Assembly: GCA_001839685.1 (NCBI GenBank)
Contig: MLAK01001443.1
Location: 1-15,728 of the forward strand
Reading direction: 5' to 3'
DNA from: Tritrichomonas foetus
Lineage: Eukaryota; Parabasalia; Tritrichomonadida; Tritrichomonadidae
DNA: 15,728 nucleotides
Shown: positions 1-8,216 of the stretch, piece by piece
How positions within the stretch are numbered: position 1 is the first letter of the stretch
Layout of the letters: the number at the start of each line of letters is the position of its first letter
Notes under the pieces: generated by a model
Databases searched by the model: none
The model's input: the letters and a program-made list of their open reading frames with translations, nothing else
What the model was told of the DNA's origin: nothing
Program-made: the position numbers and the translations under genes

Positions 1-138
1 TTGAAGCGAAGCTGCAACTTATCACAACTTATAGGTCTACTTTGTTTGGTGATAAAAATTAGAATTAAATGCATAAAATGGTATAATTTATAAAATATCT
101 ATATATAACTATCTATAAATAATCAACAAGTTATCAAA

Positions 139-142
139 TTTA
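139..142 (-). terminator. Putative UAAA polyadenylation signal, ankyrin gene
   Basis: TAAA lies two bases after the TAG stop on the minus strand. In T. vaginalis, UAAA at or near the stop codon acts as the polyadenylation signal; its use here is inferred. Confidence 0.4.
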
Positions 143-143
143 A

Positions 144-2687
144 CTAAGCATTAAACAGATTTTTAATTTCATCTGTTGAAGCTAAATCATAGGGAGTTTG
201 GCCTTTGTGGTTACATTTTTCTTCTTCGATTTCAGGTTGGTCAAGGAGAATTTTGACTTCATCAATGTGGTCAAATTCACATGCAAGATGAAGTGGTGTA
301 GAACCATCTTTATCTTTCATATTAATATCAATAAATTCTTGTTTTATTAAAAACTCAACAATTTCCGTTTTTCCATCTCTACAAGCGATGTGAAGAGCAG
401 TTGTACCATCTTGGTTCTTAGCATTTATATCAATCAATGATTGCTTGGCCAATAGTTTCATTATTTCTATATTATTGTTCAGAATTGATTGGCTTAATGG
501 TGTATTTCCATTGAATTTTGAACGATTATTCAGATAAACTCTTTTTTGATTTAGAAACAAGCGGACTATATCAACATTATTTACCAAAACTGCTGTAAAC
601 AGCATTTCTGGTGTAATTAAAACAGTTGGAATGTCAAGGAACAGCTCAACTATTTCCGAAAATCCATTTTTTACAGCAATTTCAGCAGGTGTCATGTTTC
701 TTTTTATATCTTTTACAACAAGTGAAGATTGGCAAACTTTTACTAAAGAAGAAACAACTTCAATCAAACCTTTTTCACATGCAATGTGAAGTGGAGTTTG
801 ATTTTCTTTATCTCTTAAGTTTGCATTTACATCTTTGGAATAAGAAAGCAAAGTATCAACAATTTGAGCATTCCCATAAATACAAGCAGCATGTAAAGGT
901 GAATGAAGAGTTTCTGTAGTTTTTAAATTAATTTCTGGTTGATTTTTTAGTAAAGTTTGAATAACTTCAAATCGTCCATTCAAGCATGCAACATATAAAG
1001 AAGATCCGCCAACTTCACCATTTGATGAATTAATATTAGCACCTTTTTTCAATAAAAATTCCACTGTTTTAAAATTCCCTCGTTTTGAAGCAATATACAA
1101 CATTGTTTCTTTTTTAGGATTCCTTTGTTCTAAATCAATTTTTCGATCACCAAATAACAATTCCAAAAATTGTGGAGAATTTGAATATTTAACTGCTTTA
1201 AAAATTCCTTTCAAATAAATTTCTTTGTATGATTGATGATATTGATCTTCAATTGGAAATTTGTTTAGAATATTTAAGCAATCACTTTTACAGGCTGATA
1301 AAAACAATTCCTGGTTAGCCCAGATTTTTTCTTGATGGTCAGATGATGATTTATTCAATAAATAATTGAATATATTTTCACTTTGGAATAAACAAGATAT
1401 TTTCAAGTATGGAATGACATTTTTTAGATTTTTACCAAATTTGTCGAATAATTTCAATAAATCAAATTTTACTGCTTCCAATAAATGAAATTCGTGAATC
1501 TTTTGATTATAATTTATCATGAAATATTCCAAAGCCTTGAAATTTGCATATTTAATGCAAGCTTTGATATCATTTAAAGAAATTTGATGTTTTTTTTCGT
1601 TAAGAAGCCATTCAATAATTTTTTGATGATGATACATAATCGCAATTGATAAAGTATCATCAAATACACAATTTTTACTTTCACAAATTTTTATGATTTT
1701 TTGATTGCCACCTGCAATTGCGAATTTTGCTATATTGAAAGGTAAAATTTCTAGATTTTCAACCAAAAATCGAAAACATTTGATACTTCCGAAAAACGCA
1801 GAATATTCAATTAAATAACAACCTTGATTCACAAATTCTACCCGTTCAAAAGGAGATTGATCAAATTTTTGAGAAAAATCAAAATCGCTACTATTTGTAA
1901 TTTGTGAAAATGTTTCAAAATCATCAATTCTTAAAGAAACTGCCAATAAATTTGGATTTATTCCATCTTTTGAATATTTTTGTATTCTTTCTTCTTCAAT
2001 TTGAACTTGGGCGTTAGAAAACTCTTTTTGATCAGAAAAATTTAGTGGTATAATTGGAAAGGTTTGAATTAAAGATTTATCAATGGCCCCTTTGTCAAAT
2101 AGCAAATGCAACATGAAACAAATTTCACTATTATTTCCACTGAATTTTGAATATCGTTGGAAATTAACCAAAATCTTACAAAACGCTTTAATTAAGTTTT
2201 TGCTCGTTTTGAAAACAACATCGATAAAAAGCTCGATTTTTTTCGGAAGAGCAATACAATTTCCAAAAATAATGTATGATAGTAAATCTAAATCTTCAAT
2301 TTTTTTTAATTGGTTGATGATTTTTTCTTTGTTTGAATTTGTTACATTTTTCAACATGGTATCGATTTCAAGTTCATCACTGAAATTACATTGTTGGAAT
2401 AATGCGAGTTTTTGTGAGAGAGATTCAATTTTTAAAAATTGTGCGATTTCGAAAAGAATATTAAAATTATTTTTATCAATTGAAAAATTCTCTCCGGAAA
2501 ATAGTTTAGTGACTAATTCAACATCAAAATCTTTTGTGAGCTTCGGAATTTCGCACGTGCAGCCTTTTGCGTTTGGATGAGATAAAATGTAATTTGATAG
2601 CATCGGGCATAGCTGGCTCACAACTGACCTAACGCAGTATATCTTTTTCTGGTTAAATTTAAGCGTAAAATCCTTTGCTGCCTGCAT
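144..2687 (-). CDS. BTB-like / DUF3447 / ankyrin-repeat protein
   Basis: This gene encodes 847 aa, read from the ATG at 2687. Residues 1-100 resemble a divergent BTB/POZ fold (short strand, a loop with SNYILSHPN, then helical segments). Residues about 285-365 match the DUF3447 pattern common in trichomonad ankyrin proteins (EYSAFFGSIKCFRFL, then FAIAGGNQKIIKI, then AIMYHHQKIIEWLL). From about residue 525 to the C-terminus there are roughly nine ankyrin repeats with clear TPLHIACEKG-type cores, for example at residues 597, 631, 764 and 797. No catalytic domain or transmembrane segment is seen. Ankyrin repeats bind proteins, and BTB-ankyrin proteins are often scaffolds or ubiquitin-ligase adaptors, but the partner here is unknown. 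The stop TAG is followed two bases later by TAAA. Unlike its neighbours, it has no TCACTTT just upstream; the 40 bases before the ATG are unusually GC-rich for this window. Confidence 0.93.
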   Translation of the reverse strand: MQAAKDFTLKFNQKKIYCVRSVVSQLCPMLSNYILSHPNAKGCTCEIPKLTKDFDVELVTKLFSGENFSIDKNNFNILFEIAQFLKIESLSQKLALFQQCNFSDELEIDTMLKNVTNSNKEKIINQLKKIEDLDLLSYIIFGNCIALPKKIELFIDVVFKTSKNLIKAFCKILVNFQRYSKFSGNNSEICFMLHLLFDKGAIDKSLIQTFPIIPLNFSDQKEFSNAQVQIEEERIQKYSKDGINPNLLAVSLRIDDFETFSQITNSSDFDFSQKFDQSPFERVEFVNQGCYLIEYSAFFGSIKCFRFLVENLEILPFNIAKFAIAGGNQKIIKICESKNCVFDDTLSIAIMYHHQKIIEWLLNEKKHQISLNDIKACIKYANFKALEYFMINYNQKIHEFHLLEAVKFDLLKLFDKFGKNLKNVIPYLKISCLFQSENIFNYLLNKSSSDHQEKIWANQELFLSACKSDCLNILNKFPIEDQYHQSYKEIYLKGIFKAVKYSNSPQFLELLFGDRKIDLEQRNPKKETMLYIASKRGNFKTVEFLLKKGANINSSNGEVGGSSLYVACLNGRFEVIQTLLKNQPEINLKTTETLHSPLHAACIYGNAQIVDTLLSYSKDVNANLRDKENQTPLHIACEKGLIEVVSSLVKVCQSSLVVKDIKRNMTPAEIAVKNGFSEIVELFLDIPTVLITPEMLFTAVLVNNVDIVRLFLNQKRVYLNNRSKFNGNTPLSQSILNNNIEIMKLLAKQSLIDINAKNQDGTTALHIACRDGKTEIVEFLIKQEFIDINMKDKDGSTPLHLACEFDHIDEVKILLDQPEIEEEKCNHKGQTPYDLASTDEIKNLFNA

Positions 2688-3376
2688 TTCGGCGCCCGTA
2701 TGCTAGGGGAGATAGATCTCTCAAAAAAAAATATTTTGACTTTTTGAAAATATATATATCCGATTAGATGATGCTTTTTATATAACATTTCATGATAACT
2801 GTGAATTCTTTTAACTCTCAATGATAATTTTCCAATATTTTTCAGCAGAACAGTCCATGCAATATTTTGTCATGAATTGACAATTTTTGCCGTATCGTGG
2901 TCAACATCATCCATAAATATTGACGATTAAATATAATGAAATACCCAACGGTTTCACATTCAGTTTTGCAGGCAATACAGACAGAATATAATCATTTTAA
3001 GTCTGTCCATTGTTTCCCTCTACTTTTCGGCCATCGTCTGAGCGCAATTGAAGAATTAGGAAATATTTCTCACAATCCAAATTGATTAGTTTATTCAATT
3101 TTTATTCAAAAAATTGACAATTGAATCAATTGATTATTTTTCTAGAATCATTTATACTAATCAAAAAGTGAAAACAATGGGAGCAATCGAGAAATTATTT
3201 GGCCTTTAACATTAAAATTGAATTATTTCCAAAAAAATCATTGTAAAAGTGTCATTGAAAATCTCGAATATATATTTATCAATATCTATAGAATTGTATT
3301 GAAAATTATAGAAATCATTAATTTGCTATTGAAATCCTTTGAAAAAGAAGTGATATGAAGAGGCACCAAAATGACA
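2688..3376. other. AT-rich intergenic region
   Basis: This is the gap between the divergently transcribed ankyrin gene and coactosin copy 1. No open frame with protein-like composition was found. A less AT-rich patch at about 2940-3060 has only short frames closed by stops. The region holds the upstream sequence of both genes, including the AGTGATAT motif at 3349-3356. Confidence 0.5.
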
Positions 3377-3383
3377 TCACTTT
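3377..3383 (+). promoter_or_regulatory. Initiator-like element of coactosin copy 1
   Basis: TCACTTT fits the trichomonad Inr consensus (TCA, pyrimidine, then T/A). The predicted +1 A at 3379 is 23 bases before the ATG. Copy 2 has the same motif at the same distance, which argues for function. Confidence 0.65.
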
Positions 3384-3401
3384 TATAAATACAGAAGCAA
3401 G

Positions 3402-3836
3402 ATGTCCGATTGCTCAGCCCCAGAAATCCTCGAAGCTTACACAGCCGTCCGTAATGATGCCGACGAAACAAACTGGCTCTTAATTACTTACGAAGAAGGA
3501 AGCAACAAGAAGTGGTGTCTCTTCGCTAAAGGTGAAGGAGGACTCGAAGAAATGAAATCCCACATCACCCCCGACTTCATTGGCTTCGGATATCTCCGCG
3601 TTATCGCTGGTGATGAAATGAGCAAGCGTCCAAAGTTTGTCTTCATCAAGTACATCTCCAAGGGACTCAAGATGACTGTCAAAGCCCTCATGAACGTCCA
3701 CCGTGGTGATGTTGAAAAGGTCTTCAATCAATATAACGTCTCTCTTGAAGTCGAAACATTAGACGAACTCACAGAAGAAGAAGTTACAACGCGTGTTAGG
3801 AAAGCCGGTGGAGCTCGTTATACAAAGGATGAGTAA
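3402..3836 (+). CDS. Coactosin-like actin-binding protein, copy 1
   Basis: The product is a 144-aa single ADF-homology domain of the coactosin family, close to the usual family length of about 142. Diagnostic stretches are the GDEMSKRPKF segment at residues 71-80 and the C-terminal KAGGARY at 134-140, both close to animal coactosins. Coactosins bind F-actin and counter capping or support polymerisation without the severing activity of cofilin; the site of action would be the cortical cytoskeleton. The codons are rich in C-ending forms compared with the neighbouring ankyrin gene, which suggests high expression. The stop is TAAA, overlapping a putative polyadenylation signal. An inverted paralogue lies at 8214-8651 (135 of 144 residues identical). 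Open frames on the opposite strand here are shadows. Confidence 0.95.
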   Translation: MSDCSAPEILEAYTAVRNDADETNWLLITYEEGSNKKWCLFAKGEGGLEEMKSHITPDFIGFGYLRVIAGDEMSKRPKFVFIKYISKGLKMTVKALMNVHRGDVEKVFNQYNVSLEVETLDELTEEEVTTRVRKAGGARYTKDE

Positions 3837-3837
3837 A
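3834..3837 (+). terminator. Stop-overlapping UAAA signal, coactosin copy 1
   Basis: The stop codon TAA plus the next base form TAAA, the T. vaginalis-type polyadenylation signal that includes the stop. Confidence 0.5.
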
Positions 3838-4098
3838 AACCACGTTACGTCTTCATATTACCTCTAATATTTATCTCAAAAATATATTTTTTTTGACTGT
3901 CCTTCACTTCACCCTCTCTATACCCTTTATGTTTTTCTTCAAGGCCCGAAGTTTCACGACATCTTTGAAAAAAGTTATTTTTCATTATGATGAAATAATC
4001 GCTTTTTGAATAGGTTAACAAACTATCTTTTTGAATTAATACTAACGATTTTTGTTTATTAAATGAAGTGTTAAGTGAAATCATCACCAAAAAAAATG

Positions 4099-4132
4099 AG
4101 CCGATATCCATGATCCTATCATGGTTATGGCT
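4099..4132. repeat. Near-perfect hairpin
   Basis: AGCC, ATA and CCATGAT pair with ATCATGG, TAT and GGCT around a CCT loop. That gives 14 base pairs, broken only by one bulged G (4103) and one T:T mismatch. It lies about 260 bases past the coactosin copy 1 stop, so it is probably not its terminator. It may be one end of a small inverted-repeat element. Confidence 0.55.
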
Positions 4133-4411
4133 AATAAAATAAAATGGTCATTGAGGAAAGTGATTTTTACTGAAAAAACAAAAATTTCATGTGGTGAATT
4201 ATCTGCTATTTCATTTCATGTACATTTATCATGCTATTCCCGTTTTTATGGTCAAAAGTACTCTTAAATTCAATTATTTAAGCAAAATCCTCAAAATAGT
4301 TGTTGCACTATTTTCACAATATTGGAGTTTTCCAAATTCCCTTTTCGTAAAAATATTTGTCATTATTTTTATGTACTTAATCTCAACAGACTCTCTCCAG
4401 GCATATCTGTT

Positions 4412-4441
4412 ATGACCATGATGTTATAAAATTGTGGTCAT
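4412..4441. repeat. Short inverted repeat
   Basis: ATGACCA (4412-4418) and TGGTCAT (4435-4441) are perfect reverse complements separated by 16 bases. The reverse complement of the area resembles the right arm of the 4099-4132 hairpin. Confidence 0.4.
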
Positions 4442-4937
4442 GATAATAGATATATAATTGAAGACCAATTTTTTGCTCGATCCTAGTCGTAACAGAAATA
4501 CCTAACTCACTCAAAAATACTTGAGAAACATGTTTGTGGTTTTTCTAAATCTTTTTAATAATAATTACCCAACAAAAATAAACATTTCGGGAATTCGTGA
4601 AGAAACTATTTGTGGAGAAAAAAACAACAATTCGTGAAAAAACTCAATTTTTCTAAAGGAACATCGAATTCATAAAATCACGAAAATTAAGAGAAATAAA
4701 ACATTGCTATCTCTTATCTGAACTGAAAACAACAAAATTTGACATTTCAAATTTGTTAATTAGTTTGATAGTGAAGATACATATACAAGAAATAAGAAAT
4801 CGAATATTGCATCATATTTGCATATCATCTTTGCTTGCACTTTTCTTATGAAGAAGGAATTTTGATACACCTCCTTCAAAGCATTTAACAAAAGCCGATA
4901 ATTCCAATAGATATTTCAATCTGATCACAATTACAGA

Positions 4938-4941
4938 TTTA
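4938..4941 (-). terminator. Putative UAAA signal, PAP2-like gene
   Basis: TAAA directly follows the TGA stop on the minus strand. Confidence 0.4.
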
Positions 4942-5619
4942 TCAAATAATACTTTTACTTACTATGATTCCAATTAATGTACCAAGGGAAACATCTATTG
5001 GAGAATTTTCTGCTGACACAATCAAAACCGCCATATTGACGAAAATATAAAAAAAAGGAAAAAGTTTAATGATTGATGAAATTAATGAACTGTCATTCCA
5101 AATTATATCTAAAATATTGGTAATAAAATAACTACTTGCACTTAATACTGTTGCTTCTGAAGATGGAAATGATAAAAACTGGGATTTTGCTTGAACCTTC
5201 CCCATTTTTTTAATACATGATTCATAAGTGATATTTCCACAAATATGGATCGTGTTTGGACGTGGAATTCCAATAAATAATTCAAGTGATAAAGCTACTA
5301 AATATGATAATAAAATCACCGTTCCATATGATAGTAATGTTTTAATGTGATTAATTTGTGCTTTGATACATATTTTTGAAGCAATGAATATAAATAATGG
5401 ATATAAAACTAATATTAACATATAATTGAATATTACTGGCAAAAATCTCTTCACAGTTGGAAAATTAAATCTCATATCGTGAAATGAAGCATTATATTCG
5501 CTTGGTTTGATAAATTGCATTCCAATTACAAGAAGTAATAGTGTTGTTATAACGATGAGATCGGAAATATCGACTTTCTTCTTGTCACTGAGAAGATGAG
5601 ATTGATCATTGGAAATCAT
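4942..5619 (-). CDS. PAP2-fold membrane protein, probably catalytically inactive
   Basis: The product is 225 aa with about six hydrophobic segments (roughly residues 19-37, 60-80, 96-116, 151-171, 185-201 and 208-225), matching the six-helix lipid phosphate phosphatase (PAP2) fold. The three PAP2 motifs can be placed but are degraded. Motif 1 keeps RP (R120, P121), with E113 where the Lys is expected. Motif 2, normally PSGH, reads PSSE at 152-155, so its His is missing. Motif 3 keeps DVxxG (D209) but has SA in place of SR, and Asn/Ser where the catalytic His belongs. An active enzyme would dephosphorylate lipid phosphates in a membrane; this one looks like a pseudophosphatase. The ATG is 22 bases after an initiator-like TCACTTT. 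The stop TGA is followed at once by TAAA, which supports this as the true C-terminus. The gene is divergent from IFT20, 167 bp away. Confidence 0.8.
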   Translation of the reverse strand: MISNDQSHLLSDKKKVDISDLIVITTLLLLVIGMQFIKPSEYNASFHDMRFNFPTVKRFLPVIFNYMLILVLYPLFIFIASKICIKAQINHIKTLLSYGTVILLSYLVALSLELFIGIPRPNTIHICGNITYESCIKKMGKVQAKSQFLSFPSSEATVLSASSYFITNILDIIWNDSSLISSIIKLFPFFYIFVNMAVLIVSAENSPIDVSLGTLIGIIVSKSII

Positions 5620-5636
5620 GACTTAATAAACTATTC

Positions 5637-5643
5637 AAAGTGA
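5637..5643 (-). promoter_or_regulatory. Initiator-like element of PAP2-like gene
   Basis: TCACTTT on the minus strand has its predicted +1 A at 5641, 22 bases before the ATG. It is the same motif and nearly the same distance as in both coactosin genes. Confidence 0.6.
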
Positions 5644-5710
5644 TTTTTCATATCACTAATCTATTCATTTTTCTATGAGAATTAGGAAAAAGTTTAGAAA
5701 CCGGGACATT

Positions 5711-5717
5711 TCACTTT
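5711..5717 (+). promoter_or_regulatory. Initiator-like element of IFT20
   Basis: TCACTTT lies in the 167-bp divergent spacer, with +1 A at 5713, 74 bases before the IFT20 ATG. That is longer than the usual trichomonad 5' UTR, so a closer start site (for example TCAATT near 5752) is possible. Confidence 0.4.
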
Positions 5718-5786
5718 TTCAGAAACTTTCAATAACTCGACACCGTTATTTTCAATTCAGAAAAATCCTTTTCGAAATTTTCTTAA

Positions 5787-6179
5787 ATGGATTCCGGAAT
5801 ACAGAAAGTCATATTCGATCAAGAAAACAACTACCAGCTCAAAGTAATTGAACCAGAGCAATTCAAAGAAACACTCAAATTGAAAAACGGCTGCGATCAA
5901 TTTTCCGGCGAAGTCAACGAGTTCATGACAGCCGTCAAGGAGTTCCTCACCTTCATGGAAACTCAGAGCCGTCGCGTTGAGGATCAGAAACTCCGTTCAA
6001 TCGCCCTCAGAAATCGCGTTAACGATGAAATCGAAGCACGAAAACAGAAGCAAATGGACCTCCAAAATGAGATTGAAGCGCGCCAGAAAGTCCTCGAAAA
6101 GCTCACGTCGGAAATTCGCTCGTTTGAGGAGTACGACCGTCAGCTTGCTGATAATGCTGAAAAATTGTCAATGATATAA
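5787..6179 (+). CDS. IFT20: Intraflagellar transport protein 20
   Basis: The product is 130 aa, the usual IFT20 length (human about 132). The N-terminal KVIEPEQFKETLKLKNGC block (residues 19-36) lines up with the family's leading motif (L-DPE, then LK-EC). The IALRNRV block at 72-78 aligns with the conserved AIGARN region. Residues about 60-127 are a charged coiled coil. IFT20 is a subunit of IFT-B, the complex that carries cargo into growing flagella; in animals it also works at the Golgi in sorting ciliary membrane proteins. The stop TAAA overlaps a putative polyadenylation signal, and AATAAAG follows. Codon use is less AT-rich than in the ankyrin gene. The gene shares its promoter region with the divergent PAP2-like gene. 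Confidence 0.9.
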   Translation: MDSGIQKVIFDQENNYQLKVIEPEQFKETLKLKNGCDQFSGEVNEFMTAVKEFLTFMETQSRRVEDQKLRSIALRNRVNDEIEARKQKQMDLQNEIEARQKVLEKLTSEIRSFEEYDRQLADNAEKLSMI

Positions 6180-6180
6180 A
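6177..6180 (+). terminator. Stop-overlapping UAAA signal, IFT20
   Basis: The TAA stop plus the next base form TAAA, and a second TAAA follows four bases on. Confidence 0.5.
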
Positions 6181-6281
6181 TAAAGTTTCTATGTTCTTTT
6201 ATATTTATTTACTTATGTGAACAGAATCTTTTAAAGTTAATATTTCTTATGGTAGAAAAGAAACACGAAAGCTCTGTATTT

Positions 6282-6515
6282 CTTATGAAAAGAAAGTATT
6301 CTTATGGAAAGAAAGTATTCTTATGGAAAGAAAGCATTCTTATTAAAATAAAGCATTCTTATGGAAAGAAAGCATTCTTATGAAAAGAAAGCATTCTTAT
6401 GGAAATAAAGCATTCTTATGAAAAGAAAGCATTCTTATGGAAATAAAGCATTCTTATGAAAATAAAGCATTCTTATGGAAAGAAAGTATTCTTATGGAAA
6501 GAAAGTACCCTTATG
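6282..6515 (+). repeat. 19-bp minisatellite, 12 units
   Basis: Twelve units of CTTATGGAAAGAAAGCATT and close variants run in perfect 19-base register from 6282 to 6509, with a partial unit to 6515 and a degenerate copy near 6246. Variation is mostly at G/A after CTTATG, G/T in AAAGAAA, and C/T before ATT. Units 6-7 and 8-9 form two identical 38-bp dimers. The period is not a multiple of three, so the tract is not a coding repeat. It starts about 100 bases after the IFT20 stop. Confidence 0.95.
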
Positions 6516-7166
6516 ACGAATAATATGATATTTTTCATTAATTTGACAACATTAGGAAAGATAAAGTCACAAAAATGGAAAAGTAAGGCAATAAATATAT
6601 ACACGTGTTCATGACTTACTAATATTCGAGCTTTTCACATCCAAACAAAATCAACTCCAGCAAACAATTTATGAAGAAATTATGATCTGCATTCGATAAT
6701 ATAAATTACCATTCCTTAAAAAGTTTTCATCATTTTCAATATTTTAGTTTTGAGCTAACAAAATCGTTTCATTTACTTTGTCTTTAGTTATGTTCATAAT
6801 ATTTACAAAAAATTAATGTATTTCGACTTGCATTATTTGTATTTCGTATGGAGATAAAGAAACACAGTTAATATCCCTCACTAGATGATGGACTTACATT
6901 ATTTTAGGGATTTTGCCGTTATTCAAATGACTAGAAACTTGTTATCTTAAACCCAGTAAAAAAATGGCTGAGTGACAATAAATGTAATGTCGAAAAATGG
7001 ATCCAAATTCTTATTATCGAGAATTTTTTGATCATATCTTCTATGTATTAATAAATTATTACGGAATATTCTTCTAATTGATTTAGATACTGCTTTATTC
7101 TTTTAATACCATAATAAATGAATTTCATTGCTGCCAAAAAATAAGGATCTTAAGATTTATGAAAAA
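6516..7166. other. AT-rich intergenic region, no gene seen
   Basis: No open frame, RNA gene or repeat was recognised between the minisatellite and the inverted-repeat element. Confidence 0.5.
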
Positions 7167-7218
7167 TGATTGAGTCTGAACAGAAACCTCTATTACACGA
7201 ACGATGCCCCTACAACAA
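7165..7218 (-). repeat. Left terminal inverted repeat
   Basis: Reverse complement of the 7942-7995 sequence at 43/54 positions. Reading inward it begins with GAGTCTGA and ends with CCCCTACAACAAA. Confidence 0.65.
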
Positions 7219-7996
7219 ACAATTCTTCAAGTAATCAAAATTATAAAAATCATAAACATGCAATTTCACATTAATGATATCGATTAAATGTTGTGATTAT
7301 GAATTTTATTCTTAAATCGAAAAGAAAATTTTGTAATGATAAATTGGTGTGAGCAGACTTCAATAGACTACACACACTTTATAACCTCTACTTTGACCAT
7401 TAGATTTGATGTATTTGGAAATTTGTAGTGTTGGATAGCTTCATATCATCTACCTTCTTTTTCCTTAAATATTCGATGTTTATGAGGTCGAGATCGTAAC
7501 AAATGGTGATATAGGAGCATTTTGTTGAGCTGAAATTGTGTTAAATTACAATAAAGTTTGTGGTCAATTATATCCACGTGTTGACGCTTCTCATAGTGAT
7601 AAAGTGAAACACTACTAATTTGACAAGCAATCTGACCACTTACCTGGAGATGAGAAGAGAAATAAATTAGAAAATCTAATAAGTATCTATATGAATTGAT
7701 AATTTTTAGTAAATATGCATTTTTTTCCCCCATTTAATTTTATCCAGTTTATTCATTTGACTCCTTTAATATACTATATACATCTTTATATACAAGCACT
7801 GAGCTAATATTTAACAAGAAATCGAAAGTAAAAAAAAAATATTAATATGTAATAATTATATGTTTTCGAATTTGCTGAATGATGTTTTAAACAGTAGAAT
7901 TACCATCTCTATGATCATTTGATATGTTATCTGCAAAGTTTTTTTGATGTAGGGGCATAATGCGCGCAATAGGGGTTTATGCTCAGACTCTATGAT
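7167..7996. mobile_element. MITE-like element with ~54-bp terminal inverted repeats
   Basis: The left end (about 7165-7218) and right end (about 7942-7995) are reverse complements at 43 of 54 positions by hand alignment, with blocks TGTAGGGGCAT and TCAGACTC shared exactly. The ~720 bp between them have no transposase-like frame; the minus-strand frame at 7446-7733 has no recognisable domain. This suggests a non-autonomous DNA element or a foldback. A third diverged copy of the end lies at 13073-13126, so the sequence is dispersed. No clear target-site duplication was found, so the exact boundaries are uncertain. Confidence 0.6.
7942..7995 (+). repeat. Right terminal inverted repeat
   Basis: Partner of the left end. 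It contains TGTAGGGGCAT and an AATAGGGGTTT core that is also recognisable at 13073-13126. Confidence 0.65.
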
Positions 7997-8212
7997 ATTG
8001 AGATTCAATACGCCATTCTTAAGAAATTGAAATAGAAATATTGATCGTCTAATATCATAACGAAATTTTTAATAGAATTTGTCCATTTCTAATCAATTGA
8101 ACAGAAATAACAGAATATTATCTTATTAAATATTGCTGACAAAAATTAAAAAAACAATAGTTGAGATGCAACATTTAAAAAATTGGAGAAAGATTTTAAT
8201 CAAAACGAACTA

Positions 8213-8216
8213 TTTA
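8213..8216 (-). terminator. Stop-overlapping UAAA signal, coactosin copy 2
   Basis: The TAA stop plus the following base form TAAA on the minus strand, as in copy 1. Confidence 0.5.

Larger units (their letters stand above)
3838..4937. other. Long AT-rich intergenic region with hairpins
   Basis: This gap lies between coactosin copy 1 and the PAP2-like gene, at the 3' ends of both. The only long frames (minus strand 3845-4111 and plus strand 4191-4415) have low-complexity, AT-driven composition and no recognisable domain. A strong hairpin at 4099-4132 and an inverted repeat at 4412-4441 are the only structured elements noticed. Confidence 0.5.

Noticed and set aside
626..919. Plus-strand frames opposite the ankyrin gene (626-919, 2083-2580)
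   Set aside because: Shadows of the long ankyrin frame on the other strand.
3480..3731. Antisense frames inside coactosin copy 1, with counterparts at 8319-8573 in copy 2
   Set aside because: They are shadows of the coactosin coding sequence; their similarity to each other only reflects the nucleotide identity of the two copies.
4191..4415. A 74-aa hydrophobic frame in the coactosin / PAP2 spacer
   Set aside because: Runs of Phe, Ile and Leu are expected from T-rich DNA; there is no recognisable domain and no TAAA stop.
4812..4964. An open frame after the PAP2-like stop, with GTAAGT near 4959, suggesting an intron or frameshift that extends the protein
   Set aside because: No GT-AG pair joins it in frame, there is no trichomonad 3' splice motif (ACTAACACACAG type), and TGA followed at once by TAAA looks like a normal gene end.
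6282..6515. The regular repeat considered as a CRISPR-like array
   Set aside because: Units are contiguous with no unique spacers, and the gene content is eukaryotic; it is a minisatellite.
7446..7733. A 95-aa minus-strand frame inside the inverted-repeat element
   Set aside because: No domain, no initiator-like motif with good spacing, and AT-driven composition; not a transposase.
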